This document shows positions 22,785 to 32,742 of a DNA stretch of 64,000 nucleotides, one piece after another (the first letter of the stretch is position 1; each line of letters begins with the position of its first letter). Below the pieces are notes generated by a model, which worked only from the letters and a program-made list of their open reading frames with translations, searched no databases and was not told the DNA's origin. Both the position numbers and the translations under genes were made by a program. The DNA lies in NCBI RefSeq assembly GCF_000015265.1, contig NC_008699.1, forward strand, positions 3,844,001 to 3,908,000, written 5' to 3'. This DNA comes from Nocardioides sp. JS614. GTDB lineage: Bacteria; Actinomycetota; Actinomycetes; Propionibacteriales; Nocardioidaceae.

Positions 22785-24881
22785 ATGCGCCCGCTCACGC
22801 TGCTCGGTGCCGTCGTCGCGACGCTGTTGGCCCTGCTCGTCCCGGTGTCTCCGGCGACCGCGGCCACGACGTACACCTGGACCGGTGCCGAGAGCAACGC
22901 CTGGGGGAACAAGAAGAACTGGAACCCCGAGGGCGTGCCGCAGAACGGCGACTCGGTCCAGCTCGGCCCCGGCCCACGGCCCACGATCACCGACGTCCCC
23001 GACGTCCAGCTCGCGATGCTCACGGTCAACGGCTCGACCGACGGACTGGTGTCGATGTCCGGGCCGGGCCAGGTGATCACCGGGAGCCTGCAGTGGAACG
23101 GTGGCGACATCAACGTCGACCTGATGGTCTCCGCGCCACCGCTGGACCCGACCCCGTCGTTCATCATGATGGGCCAGACCCCGATGCACTTCGGGAACGG
23201 CGACAGCAATCTCGCCGACCACCAGACGCTGACGATCAACAGCACGCTGTCGCTGATGACCGGCCTCGCGGCCACGGACGACGCGTGGCTGACGTTCATG
23301 TTCGACAGCAGCATGCGGATCGCCAGCACCGGCAAGCTGCTGGTCGACCCGGCGGCCCGGGTGCTGGGCAGCCGGTGCTGCAGCGGCAGCACCTCGACGG
23401 TCATCGTCGACGGCACGCTCGAGGTGTTCTCGGCGATCGGCGCGACGGGCTACACGGCCCGGTTCGACGAGCTCGGCTTCGACCTCGCCGGCGACCTGGT
23501 CGTCCCGAAGGGCAACACCCTCGAGATCACCGGCGGCCCGATCCGGGTCGGCGGCCACGCCGTCAACGGCACCGTGGGCGATGCCTCGATCAAGGGTGGC
23601 GGGATCGTCGACATCAACGAGACCGACGGTGACGCCTGGGACGAGGCGCATCCGCTGCTGCCCGACGGGACCATGAAGTTCATCGAGGACGGCGAGAAGC
23701 TGACGCTGGCCGACGACACCGCGCTCCGCCTCGGGCCCTACAGCGAGGTCTCCGGGGTCGGCAGCATCGAGGGCAAGGGATCCGTCACGCTCGCCGGTAC
23801 GACGGTGCGCGGCCGGCTGACCATCGCCGACGGCGTGCCCGCGACCACCGAGGCAGGTACCCAGACCACCGTCGCGGTCTGGGACCGCGACCTGCCCGGG
23901 CAGACCGGATGGCTCACTCCAGCCGGCGGGCTGAAGGTGGCGCCGACGTCGTCGGTCCGCGTGCTGGGTGGCGGCGGCCGGCTGATCGTGCCCAAGGACG
24001 CCACGCTCGAGGTCCCGGCCGGCGCGACCATCGATGCCGGCGGCTGCTGCTCCGACACCGGCCGGGTCACGCTCCAGAAGGGCTCGACCATGAAGATCGG
24101 CGCCGGCGAGGGCGACCCGGCGATGCTGACCTGGATCGAGCTCGGCGGCCAGGGCACCGTCGAGCACGCCGGGTCGTCCACGTGGGACCTGGCGGGCACC
24201 ACGTTCACCAGCGGTGCCCGGATCACCGGCGAGGGCACCATCACCGGCGACCTGCCGGCCGGCCCGGCCGACATCCGGCCCTCCGGGATCCTCACGGTCG
24301 ACGGCGACCTCACCACCAACCAGGCCGGCGTCTACCGGCCGCTGATGGCGACCCTGCGCAGCGAGCCGAAGGCGGCCGGGCGGCTGGTCGTCACCGGCAC
24401 CGCGGCGCTGTCGGGGCGGCTCCAGCCGATCGGCGACACGACGTACGCCGTGGGCCGCCGGATCGTCGTCCTCGAGGCCGGCAGCATCACCGGCGGCTAC
24501 CAGTGCGCGGTCGCCGGCGGGATGCTGCTCGACCCTGCCGCCACGAACATCGGCCTGCGGGCGATCGAGGCCCGGGTGTCGGACTGCCTGAAGCCGGCGC
24601 CCGCGTCGGTGCTCTCCGCGGCGTTCAGCGGCAGCCGGCGGATCGACCTCGGGCTCCCCGACTCCGCCCAGTCGGTCCTGCTCGACGTGACGGTCTCGGG
24701 CGCGACGCGCGGCACCACGCTGAAGCTGTCGGCCGGTCGGGGCACGGTGTCGCTGCAGGTGCCGAGGCGGCGGACGGTCACGCGGTGGCTCGAGGTGCCG
24801 GTCGCGGCCCACACCCGATTGACGGTCCAGCTCGCCAAGCGAGCCCGGGTGAAGATCAACCAGGTGGGCTACGCGTTCTAG
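22785..24881 (+). CDS. Large secreted beta-strand-repeat protein
   Basis: The 698-residue protein has a Sec signal peptide (residues 1-26, cut near PATA-A), then YTWTGAESNAWGNKKNWNPEGVPQNGD, a pattern seen at the start of secreted autotransporter-type beta-strand-repeat proteins. The long middle is Gly/Thr/Val-rich and suggests a beta-helix. Two segments carry a vicinal Cys pair in similar settings (GSRCCSGSTSTVIVDGTLEV near 202; AGGCCSDTGRVTLQKGSTMK near 425), pointing to internal duplication. A basic beta-sandwich-like domain ends the protein; no anchor is seen. GAGGAGG precedes ATG 22785. It follows the response regulator by 125 bases. Confidence 0.78.
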   Translation: MRPLTLLGAVVATLLALLVPVSPATAATTYTWTGAESNAWGNKKNWNPEGVPQNGDSVQLGPGPRPTITDVPDVQLAMLTVNGSTDGLVSMSGPGQVITGSLQWNGGDINVDLMVSAPPLDPTPSFIMMGQTPMHFGNGDSNLADHQTLTINSTLSLMTGLAATDDAWLTFMFDSSMRIASTGKLLVDPAARVLGSRCCSGSTSTVIVDGTLEVFSAIGATGYTARFDELGFDLAGDLVVPKGNTLEITGGPIRVGGHAVNGTVGDASIKGGGIVDINETDGDAWDEAHPLLPDGTMKFIEDGEKLTLADDTALRLGPYSEVSGVGSIEGKGSVTLAGTTVRGRLTIADGVPATTEAGTQTTVAVWDRDLPGQTGWLTPAGGLKVAPTSSVRVLGGGGRLIVPKDATLEVPAGATIDAGGCCSDTGRVTLQKGSTMKIGAGEGDPAMLTWIELGGQGTVEHAGSSTWDLAGTTFTSGARITGEGTITGDLPAGPADIRPSGILTVDGDLTTNQAGVYRPLMATLRSEPKAAGRLVVTGTAALSGRLQPIGDTTYAVGRRIVVLEAGSITGGYQCAVAGGMLLDPAATNIGLRAIEARVSDCLKPAPASVLSAAFSGSRRIDLGLPDSAQSVLLDVTVSGATRGTTLKLSAGRGTVSLQVPRRRTVTRWLEVPVAAHTRLTVQLAKRARVKINQVGYAF

Positions 24882-24894
24882 CGATCCTTGGTCG

Positions 24895-26397
24895 CTAGCG
24901 GCCGGAGTAGTTGGGGGCCTCGACGGTCATCTGGACGTCGTGGGGGTGGCTCTCCTTGAGCGAGGCCGAGGTGATCCGCACGAAGCGGCCCTTCGCCTGG
25001 AGCTCGGGGATCGTCGCCGCGCCGATGTAGAACATCGACTGGTTCAGGCCGCCGATCAGCTGGTGGGCGACCGCGGCCAGCGGGCCCCGGTAGGCGACCT
25101 GGCCCTCGATCCCCTCGGGCACGATCTTGTCGTCGCTGGTCACCTCGGCCTGGAAGTACCGGTCCTTGGAGTAGGACTTCTTGCCGCGGCTGGACATCGC
25201 CGCCAACGAGCCCATCCCGCGGTAGGACTTGTACTGCTTGCCGTTGACGAAGATCAGCTCGCCGGGCGACTCCTCGCAGCCGGCCAGCAGCGAGCCGATC
25301 ATCACGGTCTCGGCGCCGGCAACGATCGCCTTGGCGATGTCGCCCGACTGCTGCAGCCCGCCGTCGGCGATCACCGGCACGCCGACCGGCTGGCAGGCCA
25401 GCGACGCCTCGTACACGGCAGTGATCTGGGGTACGCCGCAGCCGGTGACGACCCGGGTCGTGCAGATCGAGCCGGGCCCGAACCCGACCTTCACGGCGTC
25501 GGCGCCGGCATCGACGAAGGCCTGCGCGCCGTCGCGGGTGGCGACGTTGCCGCCGATCACCTGGACGTGGCGGGTGGCCGGGTCGGCCTTGAGGCGGCGC
25601 ACCATGTCGAGCAGCAGCGTGACGTGACCGTGGGCGGTGTCGGCGACCAGCACGTCCACACCGGCCTCCACGAGCGTGGTCGCGCGCTGCCAGGCGTCAC
25701 CGAAGTAGCCGATCGCGGCCCCCACCATCAGTCGCCCCGCGCCGTCCTTGGAGGCATGCGGGAACTGCTCGGACTTCACGAAGTCCTTGACGGTGATCAG
25801 GCCGGCCAGCCGGCCCTGCGCGTCGACCAGCGGCAGCCGCTCGCGCTTGTGCTGGCGCAGCAGCAGGGTGGCGTCCTCGCGGGAGATGTCGGGGGGCGCG
25901 GTGATCAGCGGCATCGGCGTCATCACCTCGTCGACCTTGGTGGTGGCCCACTCCGCGACGGGGGTGAACCGCAGGTCGCGGTTGGTGATGATGCCGAGCA
26001 GGCGGTTGTCGGCGTCGACGACCGGGAAGCCGGAGATGCGGTACTCCCCGGCGAGCTGGTCGAGCTGCTCGAGGGTCGCGTCCGGCCCGATCGTCACCGG
26101 GTTGGAGATGATGCCGGTCTGGGTCCGCTTGACCAGGTCGACCTGGTAGGCCTGGTCCTCGATCGACAGGTTGCGGTGCAGCACGCCCAGGCCGCCCTGG
26201 CGCGCCATCGCGATCGCCATCCGCGACTCGGTCACGGTGTCCATCGCGGCGCTCACGAGCGGGACCTTCAACGAGATCTCGCGGGTCAGCCGCGAGGTCA
26301 TGTCGATGTCCGCGGGCGCGAGGTCGGAGTGACCCGGCAGCAGCAGGACGTCGTCGTAGGTCAGGCCGAGGGCGGCGAACTTCTCAGGCAGCTCCAC
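24895..26397 (-). CDS. guaB: IMP dehydrogenase
   Basis: GuaB oxidises IMP to XMP, the committed step to GMP. The 500 residues show the TIM barrel with a CBS pair inserted at about 98-205, the IMP-binding DTAHGH (253-258), the catalytic Cys312 in GFGPGSICTTR and the flap YRGMGSLAAM. GTG 26397 has TAGGCT at 26409-26404, six bases upstream, and no ribosome site, so the message is probably leaderless. It converges with the secreted-protein gene, 13 bases apart. Confidence 0.96.
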   Translation of the reverse strand: MELPEKFAALGLTYDDVLLLPGHSDLAPADIDMTSRLTREISLKVPLVSAAMDTVTESRMAIAMARQGGLGVLHRNLSIEDQAYQVDLVKRTQTGIISNPVTIGPDATLEQLDQLAGEYRISGFPVVDADNRLLGIITNRDLRFTPVAEWATTKVDEVMTPMPLITAPPDISREDATLLLRQHKRERLPLVDAQGRLAGLITVKDFVKSEQFPHASKDGAGRLMVGAAIGYFGDAWQRATTLVEAGVDVLVADTAHGHVTLLLDMVRRLKADPATRHVQVIGGNVATRDGAQAFVDAGADAVKVGFGPGSICTTRVVTGCGVPQITAVYEASLACQPVGVPVIADGGLQQSGDIAKAIVAGAETVMIGSLLAGCEESPGELIFVNGKQYKSYRGMGSLAAMSSRGKKSYSKDRYFQAEVTSDDKIVPEGIEGQVAYRGPLAAVAHQLIGGLNQSMFYIGAATIPELQAKGRFVRITSASLKESHPHDVQMTVEAPNYSGR

Positions 26398-26403
26398 TCC
26401 GAC

Positions 26404-26409
26404 AGCCTA
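26404..26409 (-). promoter_or_regulatory. -10 element of leaderless guaB
   Basis: On the minus strand TAGGCT lies 6 bases before the GTG at 26397. guaA uses the identical hexamer. Confidence 0.55.
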
Positions 26410-26523
26410 CCTGCGCCCGGAACGGGCCCGGCACCACGGCTCAGGGGAGAGACGGTCGTTCCTGGGACGGCCGGGGCCGTGGAACCGGCGCAGGGTCGGC
26501 GCGTCCTGCCCGCCGAAATGCGC

Positions 26524-26558
26524 GAGTCGGCGCCAGTTGCACGAACTGGCGCCGACTC
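26524..26558 (-). terminator. Hairpin terminator after groEL
   Basis: A perfect 15-bp stem (GAGTCGGCGCCAGTT with AACTGGCGCCGACTC) has a 5-base loop. It lies 19 bases after the groEL stop and before the guaB promoter. It lacks a long T-run, which is common in high-GC actinobacteria. Confidence 0.65.
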
Positions 26559-26576
26559 GGCGTGAAGCGGGGTGGG

Positions 26577-28202
<1,626 letters not shown>

Positions 28203-28215
28203 TTCTCTCCTCTAT

Positions 28216-28289
28216 CGAAGACCGGGTCTAACGAAGACCGGGTCGTGTGCCTGAGAGCGCGCCATGGCGCGTCGTCAGGCACACGACCC
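28216..28289. repeat. REP-like palindrome family B, copy 1, with a 13-bp direct repeat, inside groES-groEL
   Basis: The 50-bp element at 28240-28289 pairs 22 of 25 positions (arms start GGGTCGTGTGCCTGA and end TCAGGCACACGACCC, centre CGCGCCATGGCGCG). A second copy at 48706-48755 is a perfect palindrome. Partly overlapping it, CGAAGACCGGGTC occurs twice (28216-28228 and 28232-28244). The hairpin lies in the intercistronic spacer and could set the groES:groEL ratio. Confidence 0.75.
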
Positions 28290-28298
28290 GGAAGGACT

Positions 28299-28592
28299 TC
28301 AGGAAACGACAGCCAGGACGTCGCGCGCGGAGAGGATGAGGTACTCCTCGCCGGCGTACTTGACCTCGGTGCCGCCGTACTTGCTGTAGATGACCTTGTC
28401 GCCGACGGTGACGTCGAGCGGGACGCGGTTGCCGTTGTCGTCGATGCGACCCGGGCCGATCGCGAGGACCTCGCCCTCCTGGGGCTTCTCCTTGGCGGTG
28501 TCCGGGATGACCAGGCCCGAGGCCGTGGTCTGCTCGGCGTCGAGCGGCTTGACGACGATCCGGTCCTCGAGGGGCTTGATGTTGACCGACAC
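28299..28592 (-). CDS. groS: Co-chaperonin GroES
   Basis: The 97-residue 10-kDa chaperonin starts MSVNIKPLEDRIVVKPL, has the mobile loop EQTTASGLVIPDTAKEKPQEG (about 20-40) and the conserved VGDKVIYSKYGGTEVKYAGEEYLIL. GTG 28592 follows an AGGA close by and a GGAGG further up. It is the first gene of the groESL operon, behind two CIRCE elements. Confidence 0.96.
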   Translation of the reverse strand: MSVNIKPLEDRIVVKPLDAEQTTASGLVIPDTAKEKPQEGEVLAIGPGRIDDNGNRVPLDVTVGDKVIYSKYGGTEVKYAGEEYLILSARDVLAVVS

Positions 28593-28698
28593 TCCTGATC
28601 AACCTCCACTTTCTGGTACTTCGAGTTTGGTGGGTGGTGCACGTCTGTGCCTGCCCGTCCGGTACGCCGTCGCGGGGGTCGCACCGGGAAGACAAGCG

Positions 28699-28725
28699 CT
28701 GGCACACTCCGGTGGAGAGTGCCAA
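28699..28725 (-). promoter_or_regulatory. CIRCE element 1 (imperfect HrcA site)
   Basis: CTGGCACAC-N9-GAGTGCCAA has the CIRCE geometry (9-bp arms, 9-base spacer) with 7 of 9 positions pairing. It lies about 110 bases before groES, just downstream of the likely transcription start. Confidence 0.7.
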
Positions 28726-28733
28726 CTGAGAAA

Positions 28734-28760
28734 CTAGCACTCTCGCCAACTGAGTGCCAG
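28734..28760 (-). promoter_or_regulatory. CIRCE element 2 overlapping the groESL promoter
   Basis: CTAGCACTC-N9-GAGTGCCAG matches the HrcA consensus TTAGCACTC-N9-GAGTGCTAA closely. On the minus strand it overlaps a plausible -10 TAGTTT (28736-28731) and a -35 CTGGCA (28760-28755), so bound HrcA would block the promoter. hrcA is not in the window. Confidence 0.85.
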
Positions 28761-28788
28761 AGCGGAGCCGGGGTGACAGGATCCGGGG

Positions 28789-29955
28789 GTGGACCTGGAG
28801 GCGTTCGGCTGGCTGCTCACCGCCGACGGCGCCCGGCTCCTGGAGGCCGCCGCAGCGGTCGTCGAGGCCGGCGAGGACCCGCTGGCGGCGCAGACCCGGT
28901 TGCGCCGAGGCGCCGAACCCGCCCAGGTCGCGGCCGCGCTCACCCAGGCCACCCTGCGGGTGCGCGCGCGGGAGAAGTTCGGCGAGCTCGCGGACCGGAT
29001 GTACTTCACCCCCGACGGCCTGGAGCAGGCCACCCGCCACCGGGTCGCCACGCACCGGGCGAGCCGGCTGGTCGCCGCGTCCGCCGCGACCCTGGTCGAC
29101 CTGGGCTGCGGCATCGGCGGCGACCTGCTCGCCGCGGCCCGCGCCGGGCTGACCGCGGCCGGCGTCGACCTCGACCCCGTGCGGGTGGCCGTGGCCCGGG
29201 CCAACCTCGATGCGCTGGGGCTGCCGGGAGCGGTGCAGCTCGCCGACGCGACCACGCTGGACACCAGTCCCTTCGACGTGGCGTTCGCCGACCCGGCTCG
29301 GCGTACCGCCCGGGGACGGACGTTCGACGTCGACGGCTGGACGCCGCCGTGGCCGTTCGTGGAGCGGCTGCTGGCCCGCGACTCCTGCGTCAAGGTCGCG
29401 CCGGGCATCCCGCACGAGCTCGTCCCCGAGGGGGTCGAGGCCGAGTGGGTCAGCGACCACGGCGAGGTCAAGGAGGCGGCGCTCTGGTCGGGCCGGCTCG
29501 CCACCACCGCACGGCGCGCGACCGTGATCGGCGAGGGCGGGCTGGCGACGCTGACCGACGAGGACGACCCCGGCGCGCCGGTCGGGCCCGTCGGCGCCTT
29601 CCTCTACGAGCCGGACGGCGCGGTGATCCGCGCCGGGCTGGTCACCGCCGTCGCCGCCGGGGTCGGCGGCCGGCTGGTCGACGAGCACATCGCGTACGTC
29701 GCCTCCGACGCGTCGTACCGCACCCCGTTCGCCCGCGGGTACCAGGTGCTCGAGGAGCTGCCGTACCGCGAGAAGGCGCTGCGGGCCGCCCTGCGCGAGC
29801 GGCGGATCGGCCGGCTGACGATCAAGAAGCGTGGCGTCGACGTGGTCCCCGACCAGCTGCGCAAGCGGCTGGACCTCGCCGGCGACGAGGAGGGCACGAT
29901 CGTGCTCACCCGGGTCGCAGGCCACGGCACCGCACTGCTGGTGCAGCCCTTCTGA
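28789..29955 (+). CDS. Class I SAM-dependent methyltransferase with THUMP-like C-terminal domain
   Basis: The 388 residues have an N-terminal helical region, the SAM-binding motif LVDLGCGIGGDLLAAARAGLTAAGVDLD (about 103-130), a motif-IV-like FADPARR (165-171) and a C-terminal THUMP-like domain (LPYREKALRAALRERRIGRLTIKKRGVDVVPDQLRKRL). Such proteins are presumed RNA or base methyltransferases; the target is unknown. GTG 28789 is chosen by alignment to the family start; CAGGAT six bases before it could be a leaderless -10. It diverges from groES, and the CIRCE sites lie between. Confidence 0.82.
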   Translation: MDLEAFGWLLTADGARLLEAAAAVVEAGEDPLAAQTRLRRGAEPAQVAAALTQATLRVRAREKFGELADRMYFTPDGLEQATRHRVATHRASRLVAASAATLVDLGCGIGGDLLAAARAGLTAAGVDLDPVRVAVARANLDALGLPGAVQLADATTLDTSPFDVAFADPARRTARGRTFDVDGWTPPWPFVERLLARDSCVKVAPGIPHELVPEGVEAEWVSDHGEVKEAALWSGRLATTARRATVIGEGGLATLTDEDDPGAPVGPVGAFLYEPDGAVIRAGLVTAVAAGVGGRLVDEHIAYVASDASYRTPFARGYQVLEELPYREKALRAALRERRIGRLTIKKRGVDVVPDQLRKRLDLAGDEEGTIVLTRVAGHGTALLVQPF

Positions 29956-30068
29956 GGTTGCCGGCCGGCAGCCAACGCGCCGACCGCAACCCCACCGTCG
30001 GACCATCAGGCCCAAGAACGATCCCGCGCCCCGCGCGGCGACGAAGTCGACGCGCGAGGCGCGGGCAT

Positions 30069-30104
30069 CGTCTCCCGGGAGTCGAAGGGGACTCCCGGGA
30101 GACG
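30069..30104. terminator. Bidirectional terminator between convergent genes
   Basis: A perfect 15-bp stem (CGTCTCCCGGGAGTC with GACTCCCGGGAGACG) and a 6-base loop lie between the ends of the methyltransferase gene (+) and the membrane-protein gene (-). Confidence 0.75.
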
Positions 30105-30133
30105 ACGTTCAGTGAGCGGTCAGACCGCGGATG

Positions 30134-30760
30134 TCAGGCCGTGGCGGCCCGGGCACCCACCGGAGCGGTCTTCTCGACCCGCTTGGCGTGCCAGATGCCG
30201 AGGGCGAAGAGCGCCAGCAGGAGGCCCGCGCCGATGAAGGAGAAGACCGCGGCGATGCCGGCAATGGTGCCCATGGTGGCGAACGCGTAGCCGTAGAGGA
30301 GCAGGCCGCGCAGGGTGTTGCCGTCGAGCATGGTCTGCTTCAGACCGGCCCACGCGGCGGCCTCGTCCTGCTCAGCCTGGGTGGGGTTCGGGTTCTCGGC
30401 CAGCGCCGCACCGAGCTCGCGGGCCTTGCCGCTGACCTCGGAGTAGGACATGACCTCGCCGCCCAGACCCTCAGAAGCGGCGTTCATGTGGGCCAGGATG
30501 TAGTGGTCCGCGAAGGCCTGGGCCTCGGGGCCGCTGTCCAGCGGGCTGCCGGCGTACTGCTTGAGCACGTCCGCGTCGGCCTTGGGCAGGCTGGCGAGGG
30601 CCTCGCCCTCCGGCATGACGATGTCCTGCAGGGCGAACTGGTCCTTGACCTGGTCGCCGATGAAGGTGTTCGCCCAGGTGAGCAGGCCACCTGCGACGAG
30701 AAGGACGACGGCGAGGGCCAGACCCGTCCACGAGATGAGCTTGTCGAATGCAGATCGCAT
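30134..30760 (-). CDS. Membrane protein, function unknown
   Basis: The 208-residue protein has one membrane segment near the N-terminus (about 10-30), an external-looking domain of about 115 residues (DIVMPEGEALASLPKADADVLKQY...), then two close hydrophobic segments (about 152-192) and a short basic tail. It resembles no family I know. ATG 30760 has AGGAG 8 bases upstream. It stands alone, with about 175 bases of non-coding sequence before the next gene. Confidence 0.7.
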   Translation of the reverse strand: MRSAFDKLISWTGLALAVVLLVAGGLLTWANTFIGDQVKDQFALQDIVMPEGEALASLPKADADVLKQYAGSPLDSGPEAQAFADHYILAHMNAASEGLGGEVMSYSEVSGKARELGAALAENPNPTQAEQDEAAAWAGLKQTMLDGNTLRGLLLYGYAFATMGTIAGIAAVFSFIGAGLLLALFALGIWHAKRVEKTAPVGARAATA

Positions 30761-30934
30761 CGTGGTGACTCCTAGTTCGGGGCGGTGTCTCCGCCACATC
30801 TGCTTTGGTGACCCCACCGTATGAACTTGAACCCTCCACCAATCAGGGCCGGAGTCCTCGCATCGGAGGGCACAACGGTCCCGATCTGAAGGGACTTTCG
30901 GCGCCCCGGGCGCTGGGACCCGTCCCGGTCCGGG

Positions 30935-31558
30935 TCAGGACCCGAGTCCCACCCGTTCGGCGCCGATCGTGGTGTCCGCGCCGTGACCGGTGTGGACGAC
31001 CGTGTCGTCGGGCAGCGCGAACAGCGTCGTCCGGATCGACTCCACGATCAGGTCGGCGTCGGAGAACGACCGTCCAGTGGCCCCGGGACCACCCTGGAAC
31101 AGGGTGTCCCCGGTGAAGACGCAGCCCAGGTCCGAGGCGTACAGGCAGACCGCGCCCGGCGCGTGCCCGGGGGTGTGCAGCACCCGCAGGCTGGTGCCAC
31201 CGACCTCGATCTCCAGGCCGTCCTCGAGGTCGAGGTCCCAGAGGTAGCGGGTGTGCGTGAGCTCCCACAGCGGGCGGTCGGCCGGGTGCAGCATGATCGG
31301 CGCCACGACCTCCTCCCGCAGCGCCGGAGCGACCCGGACGTGGTCGTCATGCGCGTGCGTGCACACGATCGCCTTCACCTTCCGGTCCCCCACGACGGCC
31401 AGGATGTCGGCGACGTCGTGCGGCGCGTCGATCACGACGCACTCGGCGTCGTCGCCCACGACCCAGATGTTGTTCTCGACCTCGAACGTCTCCCCGTCGA
31501 GGCTGAACGTTCCGGAGGACACCGCGTGGTCGACCCGCGCCGGGCCCGGCCCGGCCAT
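30935..31558 (-). CDS. Metallo-beta-lactamase-fold hydrolase (partner of MscR)
   Basis: The 207 residues contain the metal site His68-x-His70-x-Asp72-His73 (CTHAHDDH), the later ligands in TPGHAPGAV and FTGDTLFQGG, and TGHG near the end: a glyoxalase-II-like enzyme. ATG 31558 overlaps the mscR stop by one base. In mycobacteria a similar enzyme also follows mscR, so hydrolysis of S-formylmycothiol or another mycothiol thioester is a reasonable inference but not shown. Confidence 0.88.
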   Translation of the reverse strand: MAGPGPARVDHAVSSGTFSLDGETFEVENNIWVVGDDAECVVIDAPHDVADILAVVGDRKVKAIVCTHAHDDHVRVAPALREEVVAPIMLHPADRPLWELTHTRYLWDLDLEDGLEIEVGGTSLRVLHTPGHAPGAVCLYASDLGCVFTGDTLFQGGPGATGRSFSDADLIVESIRTTLFALPDDTVVHTGHGADTTIGAERVGLGS

Positions 31559-32655
31559 CAGAGGATCACCACCGAGCGCAACACGCCGCCCTCGTGCATC
31601 CGCTCGAACGCCGCCTCGACGTCGCCGATGCCGATCTCCTCGCTGACGAAGGCGTCCAGGTCCAGCCGGCCCTGCTGGTAGAGGTCGACGAGCATCGGGA
31701 AGTCGCGGCTGGGCAGGCAGTCGCCGTACCAGCTCGACTTCAGCGACCCGCCCCGGCCGAAGACGTCGATGAGCGGGAGGTCCGGGACCTTCATCTCGGG
31801 CGTCGGTACGCCGACCAGCACCACCGTGCCGGCCAGGTCGCGGGCGTAGAACGCCTGCTTCCAGGTCTCCGGGCGGCCGACGGCCTCGATGACGACGTCC
31901 GCGCCGAAGCCGCCGGTGAGCTCCTGGATCGCCGCGACCGGGTCGGTCCGGCTGGAGTCGACGACGTGGGTGGCGCCCATCCGGCGCGCGGCCTCCAGCT
32001 TCTGGGCGTCGATGTCGACCGCGATGATCGGCGAGGCCCCGGCGAGCGCCGAGCCGGCGATCGCGGCCACGCCGACGCCGCCGCAGCCGATGACCGCGAC
32101 GGACTTCCCGCGGGTGACCGCGCCGGTGTTGATCGCGGCTCCGATCCCCGCCATCACCCCGCAGCCGAGCAGCCCGACGGCGGCCGGCCGGGCCGACGGG
32201 TCGACCTTCGTGCACTGGCCGGCCGCGACCAGGGTCTTCTCGGCGAACGCGCCGATCCCGAGGGCCGGCGCGAGCTCGGTGCCGGCGTCGGGACCCTCGG
32301 CGAGGGTCATCCGCTGGGTGGCGTTGTGGGTCGCGAAGCAGTACCACGGCTCGCCGCGCTCGCAGGCCCGGCACTCGCCGCACACGGCCCGCCAGTTCAG
32401 GATCACGAAGTCGCCCGGGGCGATGGCCGTCACGTCCGGGCCGACCGCCTCGACGACGCCGGCGGCCTCGTGACCGAGGAGGAACGGGAAGTCGTCGTTG
32501 ATGCCGCCCTCGCGGTAGTGCAGGTCGGTGTGGCAGACCCCGCAGGCCTGCACCTGGACGAGTGCCTCGCCCGGGCCCGGGTCGGGCACGTTGATGGTGG
32601 TCACCTCGACGGGTTGCCCCTTGCCGCGGGCGATCACGGCCTTGACCTGCTGCAT
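31558..32655 (-). CDS. mscR: S-(hydroxymethyl)mycothiol dehydrogenase
   Basis: This zinc alcohol dehydrogenase (365 residues) oxidises the formaldehyde-mycothiol adduct. Catalytic zinc ligands are in GVCHTD (Cys41) and GHE (His62), the structural zinc cysteines are 92, 95, 98 and 106 (CGECRACERGEPWYC), and the NAD fold is VAVIGCGGVGVAAIAG. ATG 32655 follows a GAGAGGGAG site. Coupled to a metallo-beta-lactamase-fold gene, it forms a formaldehyde-detoxification pair and shows that the host makes mycothiol. Confidence 0.92.
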   Translation of the reverse strand: MQQVKAVIARGKGQPVEVTTINVPDPGPGEALVQVQACGVCHTDLHYREGGINDDFPFLLGHEAAGVVEAVGPDVTAIAPGDFVILNWRAVCGECRACERGEPWYCFATHNATQRMTLAEGPDAGTELAPALGIGAFAEKTLVAAGQCTKVDPSARPAAVGLLGCGVMAGIGAAINTGAVTRGKSVAVIGCGGVGVAAIAGSALAGASPIIAVDIDAQKLEAARRMGATHVVDSSRTDPVAAIQELTGGFGADVVIEAVGRPETWKQAFYARDLAGTVVLVGVPTPEMKVPDLPLIDVFGRGGSLKSSWYGDCLPSRDFPMLVDLYQQGRLDLDAFVSEEIGIGDVEAAFERMHEGGVLRSVVIL

Positions 32656-32742
32656 GCTGCTCCCTCTCCGCGGACGGCGTGTGAGGGACCATGCAACCGC
32701 ATCCGGGCCGGTGCGCGCAGGGCCGGGCGCACCGATGTGCTG

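Noticed and set aside
30761..30934. Small gene in the gap before the metallo-beta-lactamase-fold gene
   Set aside because: Short frames here lack ribosome sites and any recognisable sequence; the gap fits a promoter region.
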